DNA of 59,747 nt from Oscillospiraceae bacterium (lineage in GTDB: Bacteria; Bacillota; Clostridia; Oscillospirales; Ruminococcaceae), in the NCBI GenBank assembly GCA_017405465.1, contig JAFRAJ010000055.1, positions 1 through 59,747 on the forward strand. Direction: 5' to 3'. The notes under the pieces were generated by a model. It did no database searches and was not told the origin of the DNA. It saw only the letters and a program-made list of their open reading frames with translations. Each line of letters begins with the position of its first letter. Position 1 is the first letter of the stretch. Below, piece by piece: positions 37,626 through 46,669 of this stretch. The position numbers and the translations under genes are program-made.

Positions 37626-38900
37626 ATGATCCAGAAACTGTATGATCTCGCATTTAACAAAGATGTCTCTGCCTTTGCATGGGATCTTTACTGCGGAGTT
37701 TCAGACGGATCCATATCCCTTTCCGATCTTATCTCCCTGATTAAGATGCTTGGACTTGCGGAGATACGCTGTTCCAATGACGAAGACTCAGATCCCTGGG
37801 CGTTCCTGACTCATGAGGATATCTTGAACAGCTGTTCCGCTTTCGCATTCTGTGTCCTTAAGAAAAGGATCCTGACCGGTACCTGGAGAACGGAAAACGG
37901 CATCCTGTCAGACGGGAAAACAGAGATCTCTGTCTCTTCTCTGCGTGAAGTTTTTCCTGCAGATCCTTCCGCATACTATGATCCTGCTTCCTGGTATCAG
38001 AACAGGCTCGACGAGATCGAATATCCAGACAGCGAAAAAGAGACTTTTCTCCTTGCCCCTCTCGACTGTATTACGGAAGAGAACGCGCTCGTCGTATTCA
38101 ATCTGCTCATAGGGATCTCGGAAAACAGACTTTTCTCGGCTGATTCCCTGAAGGATGCCCAGACCTTCTTCCCTGAGCAATGCACTCATGAACAGTTCGT
38201 CAAAAAACTGTCAGCCTCAAACCATACGCAGTATCTCTATTTCTTCCTGGAAAGCGCCAATCCCGACGAGATGACAAAAGAGGGAGAGGCGGGGAGCCGT
38301 GCAGAAGAAGCCCTGACAGTCAGAGAAGCCGTATTCGCTGCGACCGAGCAGGATTTCTGGCTCTGTCAGCGGATCACTTTCCCTTATACCGTTTATATGC
38401 TGCTCACAGAGCAGATCCCCGATCCCGGGTTCCTGCCGGATGAGCCGGATCCTGATCCTTCATCGGATGAGCGGTTCAGCGAGGAAGACCGGGCAATACT
38501 GGAAAAAGCTGCTGCCGGCGATCCTGAATCTCAGAACACTGTCGCAGATCTGTACCTTTCCGGAAGATATCCGGACGAAGACGGAAAGAGGGCTGCTCAC
38601 TGGCTGAAGCTGGCTGCAGAAAACGGCGTTGCCTCCGCTCAGAGCAATTACGGCGTAGCTCTTCAGAGAGGCCTTGGCGGTATTGAGACAGATAACTCAG
38701 CCGCCATAGACTGGTTCCTGAAAGCCGCCGAACAGGGCCTTCCTGAAGCTCAGCTCAACCTCGGTCTGGCTTATTCTGCCGGAAGAGGTGTGGAAAGAGA
38801 TATCCCCGCTGCTACGGACTGGTTCCGGAAAGCCGCGGACGGCGGAAACGAGATGGCAAGGATGATCCTGGAAAACGGGCTGATCATCAACGGCCGATAA
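37626..38900 (+). CDS. Sel1-repeat protein
   Basis: 424 residues. The first 260 residues are acidic and of unknown fold. The C-terminal part has three to four Sel1 repeats (about residues 290-420), for example AAHWLKLAAENGVASAQSNYG, AIDWFLKAAEQGLPEAQ and ATDWFRKAADGGNEMAR. These helical repeats bind other proteins. There is no signal peptide. AAAGGAGG lies 6 bases before the ATG. It stands alone between two terminators. Confidence 0.85.
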   Translation: MIQKLYDLAFNKDVSAFAWDLYCGVSDGSISLSDLISLIKMLGLAEIRCSNDEDSDPWAFLTHEDILNSCSAFAFCVLKKRILTGTWRTENGILSDGKTEISVSSLREVFPADPSAYYDPASWYQNRLDEIEYPDSEKETFLLAPLDCITEENALVVFNLLIGISENRLFSADSLKDAQTFFPEQCTHEQFVKKLSASNHTQYLYFFLESANPDEMTKEGEAGSRAEEALTVREAVFAATEQDFWLCQRITFPYTVYMLLTEQIPDPGFLPDEPDPDPSSDERFSEEDRAILEKAAAGDPESQNTVADLYLSGRYPDEDGKRAAHWLKLAAENGVASAQSNYGVALQRGLGGIETDNSAAIDWFLKAAEQGLPEAQLNLGLAYSAGRGVERDIPAATDWFRKAADGGNEMARMILENGLIINGR

Positions 38901-38920
38901 TACTTTGCATAAAAGCAACA

Positions 38921-38948
38921 AGAGCTGCCGAAATTCGGCAGCTCTTTT
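38921..38948. terminator. Bidirectional terminator between the Sel1 gene and asparaginase
   Basis: AGAGCTGCCG (38921-38930) pairs perfectly with CGGCAGCTCT (38936-38945) around a 5-base loop, with TTTT on the plus side and a T-containing tract on the minus side. Confidence 0.85.
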
Positions 38949-38964
38949 CAAATACGGCTTCTTT

Positions 38965-39933
38965 TTAATACTGATCAAACATTCTCTGCAAGTCTTCTGC
39001 CTTTGCGCCTTTTGCGATCGCAAGTCTCAACAGTATCGCCGCCTTCTGAGGGGACAGATTGTTTGCTGCTACAGTATTGCGGCACAGCAGATTCTCAGGA
39101 ACTATGATGCCGTTATCCACTCTGGAGCTCACCACGACCGGAACAGACAGTCTGTCGATCACTTTCTTGTACTCTTCGCTGAACTCTCCTGCACCCGCTC
39201 CTGCGATCACGATACCTTCCGTATGTTCTGCAGCATAACGGATTATCTCCGGATCAGAGTCCACTGAGAAGTATATGACCGCAACTTTTGGAAGCGTATC
39301 CAGCCCTGTCAGGCTGAATTCAGTCGATACTGTATGCAGTCTGGTCGGGGTCTCGTATATGAACACTTTTCCGTCCCTGATCACACCTATAGCCCCGAGT
39401 TCTCCGGAAGAAAGAGCAGTGACGTGATAGGTACTGGCCTTCGAAACGGATCTTGCCGAGAAGATACGGTCCGAAAAGACGACCAGAACTCCATGTCCCT
39501 TCGCCTCCTCACTGGAAGCGACGCATACCGCGTCGTACATGTTTATCGGCCCGTCAGCGGATATGGCGGTAGACGGACGGATCGAGCCTGTCAATACTAC
39601 AGGTTTATCTGTCTTCACGGTCAGATTGAGAAAGTAGGCCGTCTCTTCCATAGTATCCGTTCCGTGAGTTACCACGAAGCCGGCGACCTCAGGTCTTTCG
39701 GCCATGCGGTTTATCGTATTGGCCAGATCAATCCAAATCTCGCTCGTCATGTCATCTGAATTGATATTGCATATCTGTATGGTCTCTATTTCTGCCAGTT
39801 CCATGATCTCCGGGATCGTCCTTATCAGATCATCGGCTGTGAGAGTCCCGGGCTGATAGCCTGCGGTCTTCCCTTCCTCGCCTATCCCTGCAATGGTCCC
39901 TCCTGTCGCCAGTATGACAACGGTCTGTTTCAT
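38965..39933 (-). CDS. L-asparaginase
   Basis: 322 residues. The two threonine motifs are complete: ILATGGTIAGIGE (about 7-19) and GFVVTHGTDTMEETAYFLN (about 85-103), with the catalytic Lys in the VVLTGSIRP region. A signal peptide is absent, so it is probably cytoplasmic (type I-like location), although the sequence resembles both types. It turns asparagine into aspartate and ammonia. Confidence 0.94.
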   Translation of the reverse strand: MKQTVVILATGGTIAGIGEEGKTAGYQPGTLTADDLIRTIPEIMELAEIETIQICNINSDDMTSEIWIDLANTINRMAERPEVAGFVVTHGTDTMEETAYFLNLTVKTDKPVVLTGSIRPSTAISADGPINMYDAVCVASSEEAKGHGVLVVFSDRIFSARSVSKASTYHVTALSSGELGAIGVIRDGKVFIYETPTRLHTVSTEFSLTGLDTLPKVAVIYFSVDSDPEIIRYAAEHTEGIVIAGAGAGEFSEEYKKVIDRLSVPVVVSSRVDNGIIVPENLLCRNTVAANNLSPQKAAILLRLAIAKGAKAEDLQRMFDQY

Positions 39934-39987
39934 ATGCTTTTTCCTCTTCTAACATGATTGGATCGTTTCTCTGTATCCTTGATCATT

Positions 39988-42273
39988 TCAGTCGGCAAGT
40001 GCATCACTGATCCTGCCTGCAAGTTCTTCGTTGCCGCTTTCACTGAGATGCATCCTGTCAGGCATATAGAGATCGCTCCGGCGGTCCATATCCTCCATAG
40101 AGATTATCGAGACACCTTCTGTCTGCGGTGCGTTTCCTTCACTGTCGACTGCGAAGATCTCATGTCCGGAGCATATCTCTGCAAGCTCATTGTAGTGCTC
40201 CTTTGTAAGACGTATGCTGCGGTCAAACACGAACACCACTCTGTGAGCAAGCTCTCCGCTCTCCGCTGACAGCCTCACTGCATCCAGCAGATCCGAGGCG
40301 TCCCCGGTCACCACACTGATCTCTGCATCCCTAAGAGAATCATCCAGGAAGGGATAAACTCCCGTGAGAAGATCATTGCCGTAGAAGACAGTTTTCCTGA
40401 GCTGCTGCTGTTCGTGTTCCGCTATCGCAGCGTCTACCTTCTCCTGCCATTCTTCCCTGTATGCTTCGCAGACTTCATCAAAGACCGCCTGCGCGAACGC
40501 TCTCTGTCCGGAAGAAGTAAGGTGTATGTTATCTGCTATGAAGTACTCTTCATGGCCCCTTGACTGCTCATACCAGTCAACGATCCTGAGATTGTTCTTT
40601 CTCTCTGCCAGCGATTTCACGCTGTCATTCACCCACAGCATATGCCTGTTCGTATTCGTGATCCAGAAGACCTTTTTGCCGGAGAGCCTGTCGACTATGT
40701 TCTCACGGATCCTCTCCGGTCCTTCTCCGTTCGCCCCGAAGTTGAATATCACGACATCTCCGAGAAGTCCCCTGTTTTCTATGGAAGATATTATGCCGTC
40801 CGCGACATATGAAGTGCGTGACGTTCCCGTATCGAAATAGCCGTTCGGGAACTGTTCGTACAGAGCGGGCAGCGCTCCCATCATTACGGAATCCCCAACG
40901 CCTACTACATGCAGCTGTCTGACAGCCTCCCTGAGACTCTCTTCTCCGTCAGAGAATGAATCGAGCATCTCCTGCCAGTCTGCCTCTTCCTGCTGTCTGC
41001 GCTGTTGTACCTCTTCCTGACGGCGCAGCATCTCTGCTTCTATCTCACCCAGCTGGGCCTCCAGCTCCTTCATCTCACGGGTGTGGTCTTCTGCCGCAGC
41101 AAATACCGCTGCTCCTGCAAGAGACAAGACCGCTATCAGACAGAAGCATACCGCAGACAGGGTCGTCTTTTTGCTCAGATTCTTGATATCAAAATCTTCT
41201 GCCTTCTTAAGCAGAACTGCCACTACGACAGTCAGTGCTGCAGCAAGCATGCAACCTCCAGAAGAGAGCACCGTCTCTCCGGACGCCACTTGTCCTGTAA
41301 GTTCCTGTATAAGAAAGATAACGGGATACTGGACGAGATATATCTCATAACTCAGTCCTGACAGTATACGGAAGACTCTGTCATGGTCCTTTTTAGCTCT
41401 GCTACCTGTTCCCGCCCAGAGTATACCGAATCCCAGAAGAGCAGTGACAGGCAGTGCCCAGAAGGCCGAACCGTCTCCGCAGAAGGTCATCAGGATCACC
41501 CACACTGTCATGAACAACCAGAACAGCGTCTGCCTGTCCCCGGTCTTCAGTTTCCCCTTTTTACCGGATCTTTCCCTTTCATTCAGAAGTAAACCGAAGA
41601 GAATGCCAATGAGATATGCATGTGCTCTTGCGAATGTGCCGTAATAGGCACGCATCATCTCTCCTTTGGAGAAAAGAACTTCCATGCAGAACATGCTCAG
41701 AATCGCTGCGGCAGAAAGTGCGCAGTAAAACGCTCTTTTACCTTTCTTTTCTCTGAGTTTGGAAAGCAGTATGAAAACTGCAGGAAACAGTGCATCCAGC
41801 TGCAGCTGGATGGCCGCATACCAGAAATGTATGAACGGAGAACTGATGTGACGAGCAAAGTAATCTATGCTCGCGGCGATCTGCCAGAAGTTGTTGTAAC
41901 CGAGAAGCACGGAAGCAGTCTCCGGCTTGAGATTTAGCCAGATGATATCAGGAAACAGAGAAACAGTGAAAACTGTTATCAGAGTCACCGCTGCAAGCGG
42001 CAGATATATCTGCTTCAGTCTTTTCAGATAATAAGCTCTTACTGAAAACCGTTCCTGCTTCAGCGCTGATGTTGCTGACAGGAATCCACTCAGCATGAAG
42101 AATACGCATACCGCGAGATATCCGCCCCGGAGCAGGCCGAGATGATAGAGCAGGACTCCTGCACAGGCGGCTGACCTCACGATGTCAAGATCATGATAGT
42201 ATACCGCCTTTGGTCTTCTGTTTTTGTTCTTCCTTTTCTTCATGTTCCGCACCGACGGAAGGGGCTGTTTCAC
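39988..42273 (-). CDS. Acyltransferase 3 with two C-terminal SGNH domains (OatA-like)
   Basis: Up to 761 residues. About ten TM segments (residues 25-385) form an acyltransferase-3 module with RSAACAGVLLYHLG (catalytic His). A charged coiled coil (about 395-440, EMLRRQEEVQQRRQQE) leads to an SGNH domain with VGVGDSVMMG and IADNIHLTSSG (Ser, Asp-His). A second, shorter copy follows: FYGNDLLTG and MPDRMHLSESG, in which the serine position is changed. OatA proteins O-acetylate peptidoglycan. The start is uncertain: GTG at 42273 has no clear ribosome site, and the ATG at 42243 is an alternative. Confidence 0.88.
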   Translation of the reverse strand: MKQPLPSVRNMKKRKNKNRRPKAVYYHDLDIVRSAACAGVLLYHLGLLRGGYLAVCVFFMLSGFLSATSALKQERFSVRAYYLKRLKQIYLPLAAVTLITVFTVSLFPDIIWLNLKPETASVLLGYNNFWQIAASIDYFARHISSPFIHFWYAAIQLQLDALFPAVFILLSKLREKKGKRAFYCALSAAAILSMFCMEVLFSKGEMMRAYYGTFARAHAYLIGILFGLLLNERERSGKKGKLKTGDRQTLFWLFMTVWVILMTFCGDGSAFWALPVTALLGFGILWAGTGSRAKKDHDRVFRILSGLSYEIYLVQYPVIFLIQELTGQVASGETVLSSGGCMLAAALTVVVAVLLKKAEDFDIKNLSKKTTLSAVCFCLIAVLSLAGAAVFAAAEDHTREMKELEAQLGEIEAEMLRRQEEVQQRRQQEEADWQEMLDSFSDGEESLREAVRQLHVVGVGDSVMMGALPALYEQFPNGYFDTGTSRTSYVADGIISSIENRGLLGDVVIFNFGANGEGPERIRENIVDRLSGKKVFWITNTNRHMLWVNDSVKSLAERKNNLRIVDWYEQSRGHEEYFIADNIHLTSSGQRAFAQAVFDEVCEAYREEWQEKVDAAIAEHEQQQLRKTVFYGNDLLTGVYPFLDDSLRDAEISVVTGDASDLLDAVRLSAESGELAHRVVFVFDRSIRLTKEHYNELAEICSGHEIFAVDSEGNAPQTEGVSIISMEDMDRRSDLYMPDRMHLSESGNEELAGRISDALAD

Positions 42274-42281
42274 TTATTAAC

Positions 42282-42328
42282 AAAAGCGGCTGTCTGTCAG
42301 AGCAATGAACAGGGACAGCCGCTTTTTT
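42282..42328. terminator. Terminator downstream of the PrsW-like gene
   Basis: Arms 42282-42294 and 42314-42326 pair over 13 bp (AAAAGCGGCTGTC against GACAGCCGCTTTT). It ends the upstream gene on the minus strand and so gives the acyltransferase gene a separate transcript. Confidence 0.8.
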
Positions 42329-42351
42329 CTGTTTATCTTGTTTCTCGGATC

Positions 42352-43095
42352 TCAGGCTTCCGGATCTTCAGCTGCTTCTTCCTCAGCTGCAGATGCATAG
42401 AAAGGAGTCGTAAAGTCCGGATCTTCCTTTTTCCTGCGGATATAGAAGATCATATAGATCCAGTATACCAGGCATCCGGCTGCTGCCAGCAGAGAGAAGG
42501 CTCCCATGAGTTCCGGAGCTTCCTGCCTGAGACCGAAGTTATACAGTCCGTGGATTATTATCGTGACAGCCATGGTAAGGACTCTGTAGATATTCTTTCC
42601 GGTCTTGGTATATTTGCCCGCATACCATCCTTCGATCAATCCAAATGACACGTGCATCATACTTAGTCCTCTTATGAGCATCTGTCCGGCATTCATTGAA
42701 GGGATATAAAAAGCGCTCTCAAGGATCTCGAAACCAACACTTGAAATCGTGATATAGCTTATCATATCGAGCCATGTGACGTTATCACGGTTCTTCTTTA
42801 TCGTTTTATATCCTATGGAGACTTTGACAAGTTCTTCCACGAAAGCGTTGATGACAAAACACTTGATGAGCTCCATCCATGCGGGACTGAGTATATCTTT
42901 AAGTCCTAAAGCAGAAAATCCCAGAGAAAGCACGAGATCCAGAATGAATACCGGAAATCCCGCAAGCAGACCTCTGAAGAGAGTATTGCGGCAGTTCTTT
43001 TTGTACTCTTCGTTGTCTTTTTTAAGATTCCTCAGATAGAAATAGTAAAATACGCTCGGAATAAGACTTACCAGAAAAATCACTATCACGATCAT
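42352..43095 (-). CDS. PrsW-like intramembrane protease
   Basis: 247 residues, about seven TM segments. All four PrsW motifs are recognisable: FVEELVKV (EExxK), GFEILESAFY, HVSFGLIEGWYAG and IIIHGLYNFG. PrsW enzymes cut membrane proteins, in Bacillus the anti-sigma factor RsiW. No sigma/anti-sigma pair lies next to it. It probably shares a transcript with the SDR and dipeptidase genes upstream. Confidence 0.82.
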   Translation of the reverse strand: MIVIVIFLVSLIPSVFYYFYLRNLKKDNEEYKKNCRNTLFRGLLAGFPVFILDLVLSLGFSALGLKDILSPAWMELIKCFVINAFVEELVKVSIGYKTIKKNRDNVTWLDMISYITISSVGFEILESAFYIPSMNAGQMLIRGLSMMHVSFGLIEGWYAGKYTKTGKNIYRVLTMAVTIIIHGLYNFGLRQEAPELMGAFSLLAAAGCLVYWIYMIFYIRRKKEDPDFTTPFYASAAEEEAAEDPEA

Positions 43096-43137
43096 TAGTT
43101 CTCTTCTCCTGTTTTATTCTTTTCTGACTGCTGTTGC

Positions 43138-43899
43138 TCACTCTATACCCTGCTGCTTGCACCATATATCCATTACCAGATCGACGGGAAGATGCTTAAC
43201 AAGCTTCACCTGACGTCTGACAGGCGCCCCAAGTATCGAGACCGTTTTCTTTTTCTCAAGATCCTTCACCGCCTGCTCCGCCACTTCATCGGCTTCATAC
43301 CACCGGTCGACATAACGGATATAATCGTCATGACCGGCGTGCTCCTGGAACTCCGTCTTTATCCATCCGGGACAGACACACATCACGTGTATCCCTCTTG
43401 GTCTGAGTTCTCTTCCGATCGCCCTTGAGAGACTGAGCACATAGCTCTTGCTGGCTCCGTACACTGCCTGATACGGCACCGGCTGCCAGGAAGAGTTTGA
43501 TCCGACGTTGATTATGCTGCTTCCGCTCTTCATGTAGGGCAGACTGATATGACACATTGCAGTCAGCGCTACCGAATTGAGCTGAACACTATTTAAAAGG
43601 CCTTTCAGTTCCTTCTCCTCGAAAGGTCCGAACACTCCGCACCCTGCCGCATTGCAGAGCAGTGATATCTCCGGTTTCTCTGCTTCCAGCATAGAGCGGT
43701 ATTCATCAAAGGATTCCGGATCGGAGAGATCCATGACGACCGGACGGACTTTATTCCTGCATTCAGAGGCCAGTTCCTCCAGTCTCTCCTTTCTTCTTGC
43801 GATGACCCAGATCTCGTCGAACTCATATTTTCTGTCGACAGACCTTACTAGCTCTCTGCCTATGCCGGCGGAAGCGCCGGTCATTACTGCAATCTTCAA
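43138..43899 (-). CDS. Short-chain dehydrogenase/reductase
   Basis: 253 residues. Cofactor site TGASAGIGRELV (7-18), NAAG (about 87-90), and the catalytic YGASKSYV (Tyr and Lys, about 146-150) with the preceding Ser in INVGSNSSW. The classical SDR fold is complete; substrate is unknown. It lies between the dipeptidase and PrsW-like genes with gaps of about 40 bases. Confidence 0.93.
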   Translation of the reverse strand: MKIAVMTGASAGIGRELVRSVDRKYEFDEIWVIARRKERLEELASECRNKVRPVVMDLSDPESFDEYRSMLEAEKPEISLLCNAAGCGVFGPFEEKELKGLLNSVQLNSVALTAMCHISLPYMKSGSSIINVGSNSSWQPVPYQAVYGASKSYVLSLSRAIGRELRPRGIHVMCVCPGWIKTEFQEHAGHDDYIRYVDRWYEADEVAEQAVKDLEKKKTVSILGAPVRRQVKLVKHLPVDLVMDIWCKQQGIE

Positions 43900-43935
43900 G
43901 AAGATAACCCTCCGATCCTTCTGTATTTATGTCTT

Positions 43936-45399
43936 TCAGTTGTCTGCACGGTTATAGCCGTTCTTCATGTGCATGCTGGCGTCACGCAGAACATTGTTCA
44001 GTGTGTTCGTAGTCTCCTTCTTCGCCATCTCACATAGTTTCTCGTTGGCCTCAGCAAGGACCTTGACATCCTTGCTGTCAGCAAACTTGGCGTCATATTC
44101 CCTGATGATCTGTCTTCCCTGAGTCGCGATAGTGCTCTGGTAGCGCTCGATCATCTGAATACATGTGAAGTAGTTGTCATCTGCCAAGGCGCCGATAAGC
44201 CTTGTCGCCCAGTAGTAATTCTCGGTGGACACATCCGCAGTCACATCGTTCAGATACTTCGGCATTTTTTCCACGTTGGTATAAACGGGCAGGAATGCCC
44301 CGAACGCTGTGGATCCGAAGCAGATCCACTCCACTCCCTTCAGCTCATCGGGAACGTTGTTCCTGATCTGGCATATGGAGGTCACGCCTGTGCGGTTGAT
44401 GCCGATAGAGCGGTAGATGCCTCTCTTTCCGGTGTTCTGCGCGCTGTACGGATCATAGGGAGTTCCCTGGTAGTGGGATGAGAGCATATAGGCTACATCT
44501 TCAGCTGTCACCTTCCTGTCCGGAACGAGACCCCAGGGGATGTTGTCACTCTGCGGATTGAACTCAGCGTCGTCTCCGTCCCACTTGTGTGAGAAGGGGG
44601 TAAGATAACGGCCCATGAACCAGGCTCTTGGTGTATTGTATATATGGTCATTGTCGCTGTGCGATCCGAAAATGTTTCTGGGATTGAACTTTCCGTCGGT
44701 GTTGAGATCCAGGCAGTTGTCTTTGATGAACTCTCTCAGATCTGCGGAGCACATATGGTCTTTCTTCTTGCCGAAGGCATCGTCGAGGTCGAACTCATCC
44801 ATGCCGAACTGGTTAGGTATGATGGCACATACATCGTCCGGAACTCTCTTGGCCATCCAATGATGTCCTCCGATGGTCTCAAGCCACCATACTTCGTTCT
44901 CGTCATTGAACGCTATCCCATTCATTTCATATGTTCCGTATTTTTCAAGGAGCATGCCCAGTCTTTCGGCACCTTCCCTTGCACTCTTGACATAAGGCAG
45001 GACGATGTAAACGAAATCCTCTTCTCCGATCCCGCCGGGAACATCCTTCTCTTTTCTGGACTGCGCTTTGCGGAGCCTCACCAGAGGATCTGCCGCAAGA
45101 ACTCTGGGGTTGGATGTTATGGTCTCGGTGGCAGTCATTCCAACATTAGCTGCATTGATACCTGTTGCCGCCCATACTCCTCTGCCCTTTTCCACTCTCG
45201 GACTGGCTGTATATCTGATCGGATCATCCGGCAGCTCTATCTCGAGCTGAGAGATGACGTTCTTATATTTTCTGGGCTGTTTATCCGGTGTTATAACCGT
45301 CAGATTCTTGACATCGAAGAAACCGTCGTCGGTTCTTGCGATCATCGTTGATCCGTCATTACTGGCTTTTTTTCCTACCAGCACTGTGGTGCATGACAT
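43936..45399 (-). CDS. pepD: C69-family dipeptidase
   Basis: 487 residues. The N-terminus MSCTTVLVGKKASNDGSTM places the nucleophile Cys at position 3, which becomes N-terminal after processing, as in Ntn-fold PepD enzymes. WWLETIGGHHWMAKRVPDD and PNQFGMDEFDLDD are further family blocks. It cuts dipeptides of broad specificity. There is no signal peptide. Confidence 0.93.
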   Translation of the reverse strand: MSCTTVLVGKKASNDGSTMIARTDDGFFDVKNLTVITPDKQPRKYKNVISQLEIELPDDPIRYTASPRVEKGRGVWAATGINAANVGMTATETITSNPRVLAADPLVRLRKAQSRKEKDVPGGIGEEDFVYIVLPYVKSAREGAERLGMLLEKYGTYEMNGIAFNDENEVWWLETIGGHHWMAKRVPDDVCAIIPNQFGMDEFDLDDAFGKKKDHMCSADLREFIKDNCLDLNTDGKFNPRNIFGSHSDNDHIYNTPRAWFMGRYLTPFSHKWDGDDAEFNPQSDNIPWGLVPDRKVTAEDVAYMLSSHYQGTPYDPYSAQNTGKRGIYRSIGINRTGVTSICQIRNNVPDELKGVEWICFGSTAFGAFLPVYTNVEKMPKYLNDVTADVSTENYYWATRLIGALADDNYFTCIQMIERYQSTIATQGRQIIREYDAKFADSKDVKVLAEANEKLCEMAKKETTNTLNNVLRDASMHMKNGYNRADN

Positions 45400-45462
45400 T
45401 GAATTACCTCCGATTCAGGGCTGCTGCCCATCCTATTTTTAACTATTTTATCACATTAAACA

Positions 45463-45535
45463 GCTAAGATATCTTCCTGACATTTGTTTCGTCCGTATTA
45501 TGTATAATAAAAATTGATCAGGAAGACATGATTGT
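45463..45535. promoter_or_regulatory. Divergent promoter region with a 9-bp inverted repeat
   Basis: TCTTCCTGA (about 45470-45478) and TCAGGAAGA (about 45519-45527) are perfect inverted copies about 40 bases apart, and a plus-strand TATAAT box lies between them. The repeats flank the control region between the dipeptidase (minus) and acetyltransferase (plus) genes and could bind a regulator. Confidence 0.4.
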
Positions 45536-45588
45536 ACCATTTGTATTTTAATGCCATAATTATTACTATTTGTTGATTTGGTGATGCA

Positions 45589-46020
45589 ATGTATATTATC
45601 AGAAGCGAACGTCTCTTCCCGGACGAATATATCGGGTTTCTGAAAGATTCCGATCTCGGTTCTCAGTATCCAAGGGAGCGTTTTGAACAGCGCATCCCAA
45701 GGCTGCTTGACAACGTTTCCATCAGTCTTTCTGCGCGCGATGAGAACGGACGGCTCATCGGTGTGCTTCTCGGGCTGACCGATTTCGCGTACTGGCTTTA
45801 TGTCACCGATCTCGGCGTCGTCAGGGATCATGAACGTGAAGGAATAGGAAGGAATCTCATGAAGACTGCGCTCGAGACAGCAGGCGGTGAGAAAGATATC
45901 GCTGTTTATCTGATCGCCAACGAGAATGCCGTTGCCTTCTATGAGAAGATCGGTATGAAGAAAGCAGATGAAGTGATGAAGTACAATCACATCGACTGGA
46001 CTGAATTCACTGTTGAATAA
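45589..46020 (+). CDS. GNAT-family N-acetyltransferase
   Basis: 143 residues. The acetyl-CoA motif is VRDHEREGIGRNLMKTAL (R/Q-x-x-G-x-G/A form), preceded by the strand YVTDLGVV and followed by ENAVAFYEKIGMKK. The substrate is unknown. The ribosome site is weak (GGTGATGCA). It is divergent from the dipeptidase gene. Confidence 0.85.
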   Translation: MYIIRSERLFPDEYIGFLKDSDLGSQYPRERFEQRIPRLLDNVSISLSARDENGRLIGVLLGLTDFAYWLYVTDLGVVRDHEREGIGRNLMKTALETAGGEKDIAVYLIANENAVAFYEKIGMKKADEVMKYNHIDWTEFTVE

Positions 46021-46032
46021 AAATATACATAC

Positions 46033-46116
46033 AGCCGGCGGTCTGAACTGATATGTACCCCCATTCTTGGTTTTGTCCAAGAATGGGGGTACATATCATT
46101 CCGAACCGGCTCTTTT
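46033..46116 (+). terminator. Terminator of the acetyltransferase gene with a palindrome in its loop
   Basis: AGCCGG (46033-46038) pairs with CCGGCT (46106-46111), followed by CTTTTC. The loop contains the separate 48-base palindrome at 46050-46097. Confidence 0.6.
46050..46097. repeat. 48-bp perfect palindrome made of two IS3-type ends
   Basis: Arms 46050-46070 and 46077-46097 are perfectly complementary over 21 bp with a 6-base centre. Read outwards, the last 27 bases match the end of the IS3-family element at the right edge of the window (59612 and inwards) at 21 of 27 positions by hand alignment, including TTTGTCCA and GGGTACATAT. It looks like two facing IS ends with the body lost. Confidence 0.65.
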
Positions 46117-46131
46117 CATATAAATTCTCTG

Positions 46132-46653
46132 TTATTCTCTGTCAGGGTCGTAAGTTATGACCCCGTTCTTGACCTCTTCCGACGGAAAATACGTTCTCTC
46201 GCAGCTTTCGTCTCCAAGGACCACGTTCTTGTACAGTCTGTGGGAACATTCTCCGGTGAATACTTCCGCGATGGTCGTATCCGTGACATCGCAGTAGAGA
46301 CATGCGAATTTCCTGAATTCCGGGTCATCCTTGATCCTTCTGTTCCACGCCGCACCGTAGGGGCAGGTATCTACACCGAAAGAAGGATCCCATCCGAGAT
46401 ATGAAACATCGGACATGTCATGGATGTTCTCCGGTGTCCTTTCAACACCTTCTTCCCCAGCTTTTACTATCATCTTCTCAGCTCGTTCTTTCGCCCTCAT
46501 GAAGAGCACCCTGCGCGCTATGTCCAGAGCTTCTTCGTCGCCGTATCTGTCCCTCAGGACCTTAACGAACGCGTAGTACATGTCCGCGAACTGGAACGCC
46601 ATATTCCTGACTTCGCCTACTGCCTGCTGTCTGCTGACTGTATTGCTTTCCAT
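46132..46653 (-). CDS. L-2-amino-thiazoline-4-carboxylic acid hydrolase-like protein
   Basis: 173 residues. The conserved C-terminal part has VDTCPYGAAWNRR, FACLYCDVTDTTIAEVF and CSHRLYKNVVLGDESCE, with the cysteines and histidine typical of the family. The original enzyme opens the thiazoline ring on the route to cysteine; many relatives are untested. It follows the ABC transporter gene by 16 bases and probably shares its transcript. Confidence 0.75.
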   Translation of the reverse strand: MESNTVSRQQAVGEVRNMAFQFADMYYAFVKVLRDRYGDEEALDIARRVLFMRAKERAEKMIVKAGEEGVERTPENIHDMSDVSYLGWDPSFGVDTCPYGAAWNRRIKDDPEFRKFACLYCDVTDTTIAEVFTGECSHRLYKNVVLGDESCERTYFPSEEVKNGVITYDPDRE

Positions 46654-46669
46654 CTTTTCTCCTCCGCTC

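Noticed and set aside
46050..46097. Ordinary terminator hairpin
   Set aside because: Twenty-one perfect pairs without an adjacent U-run, and its arms match an IS end; the real terminator stem lies outside it.
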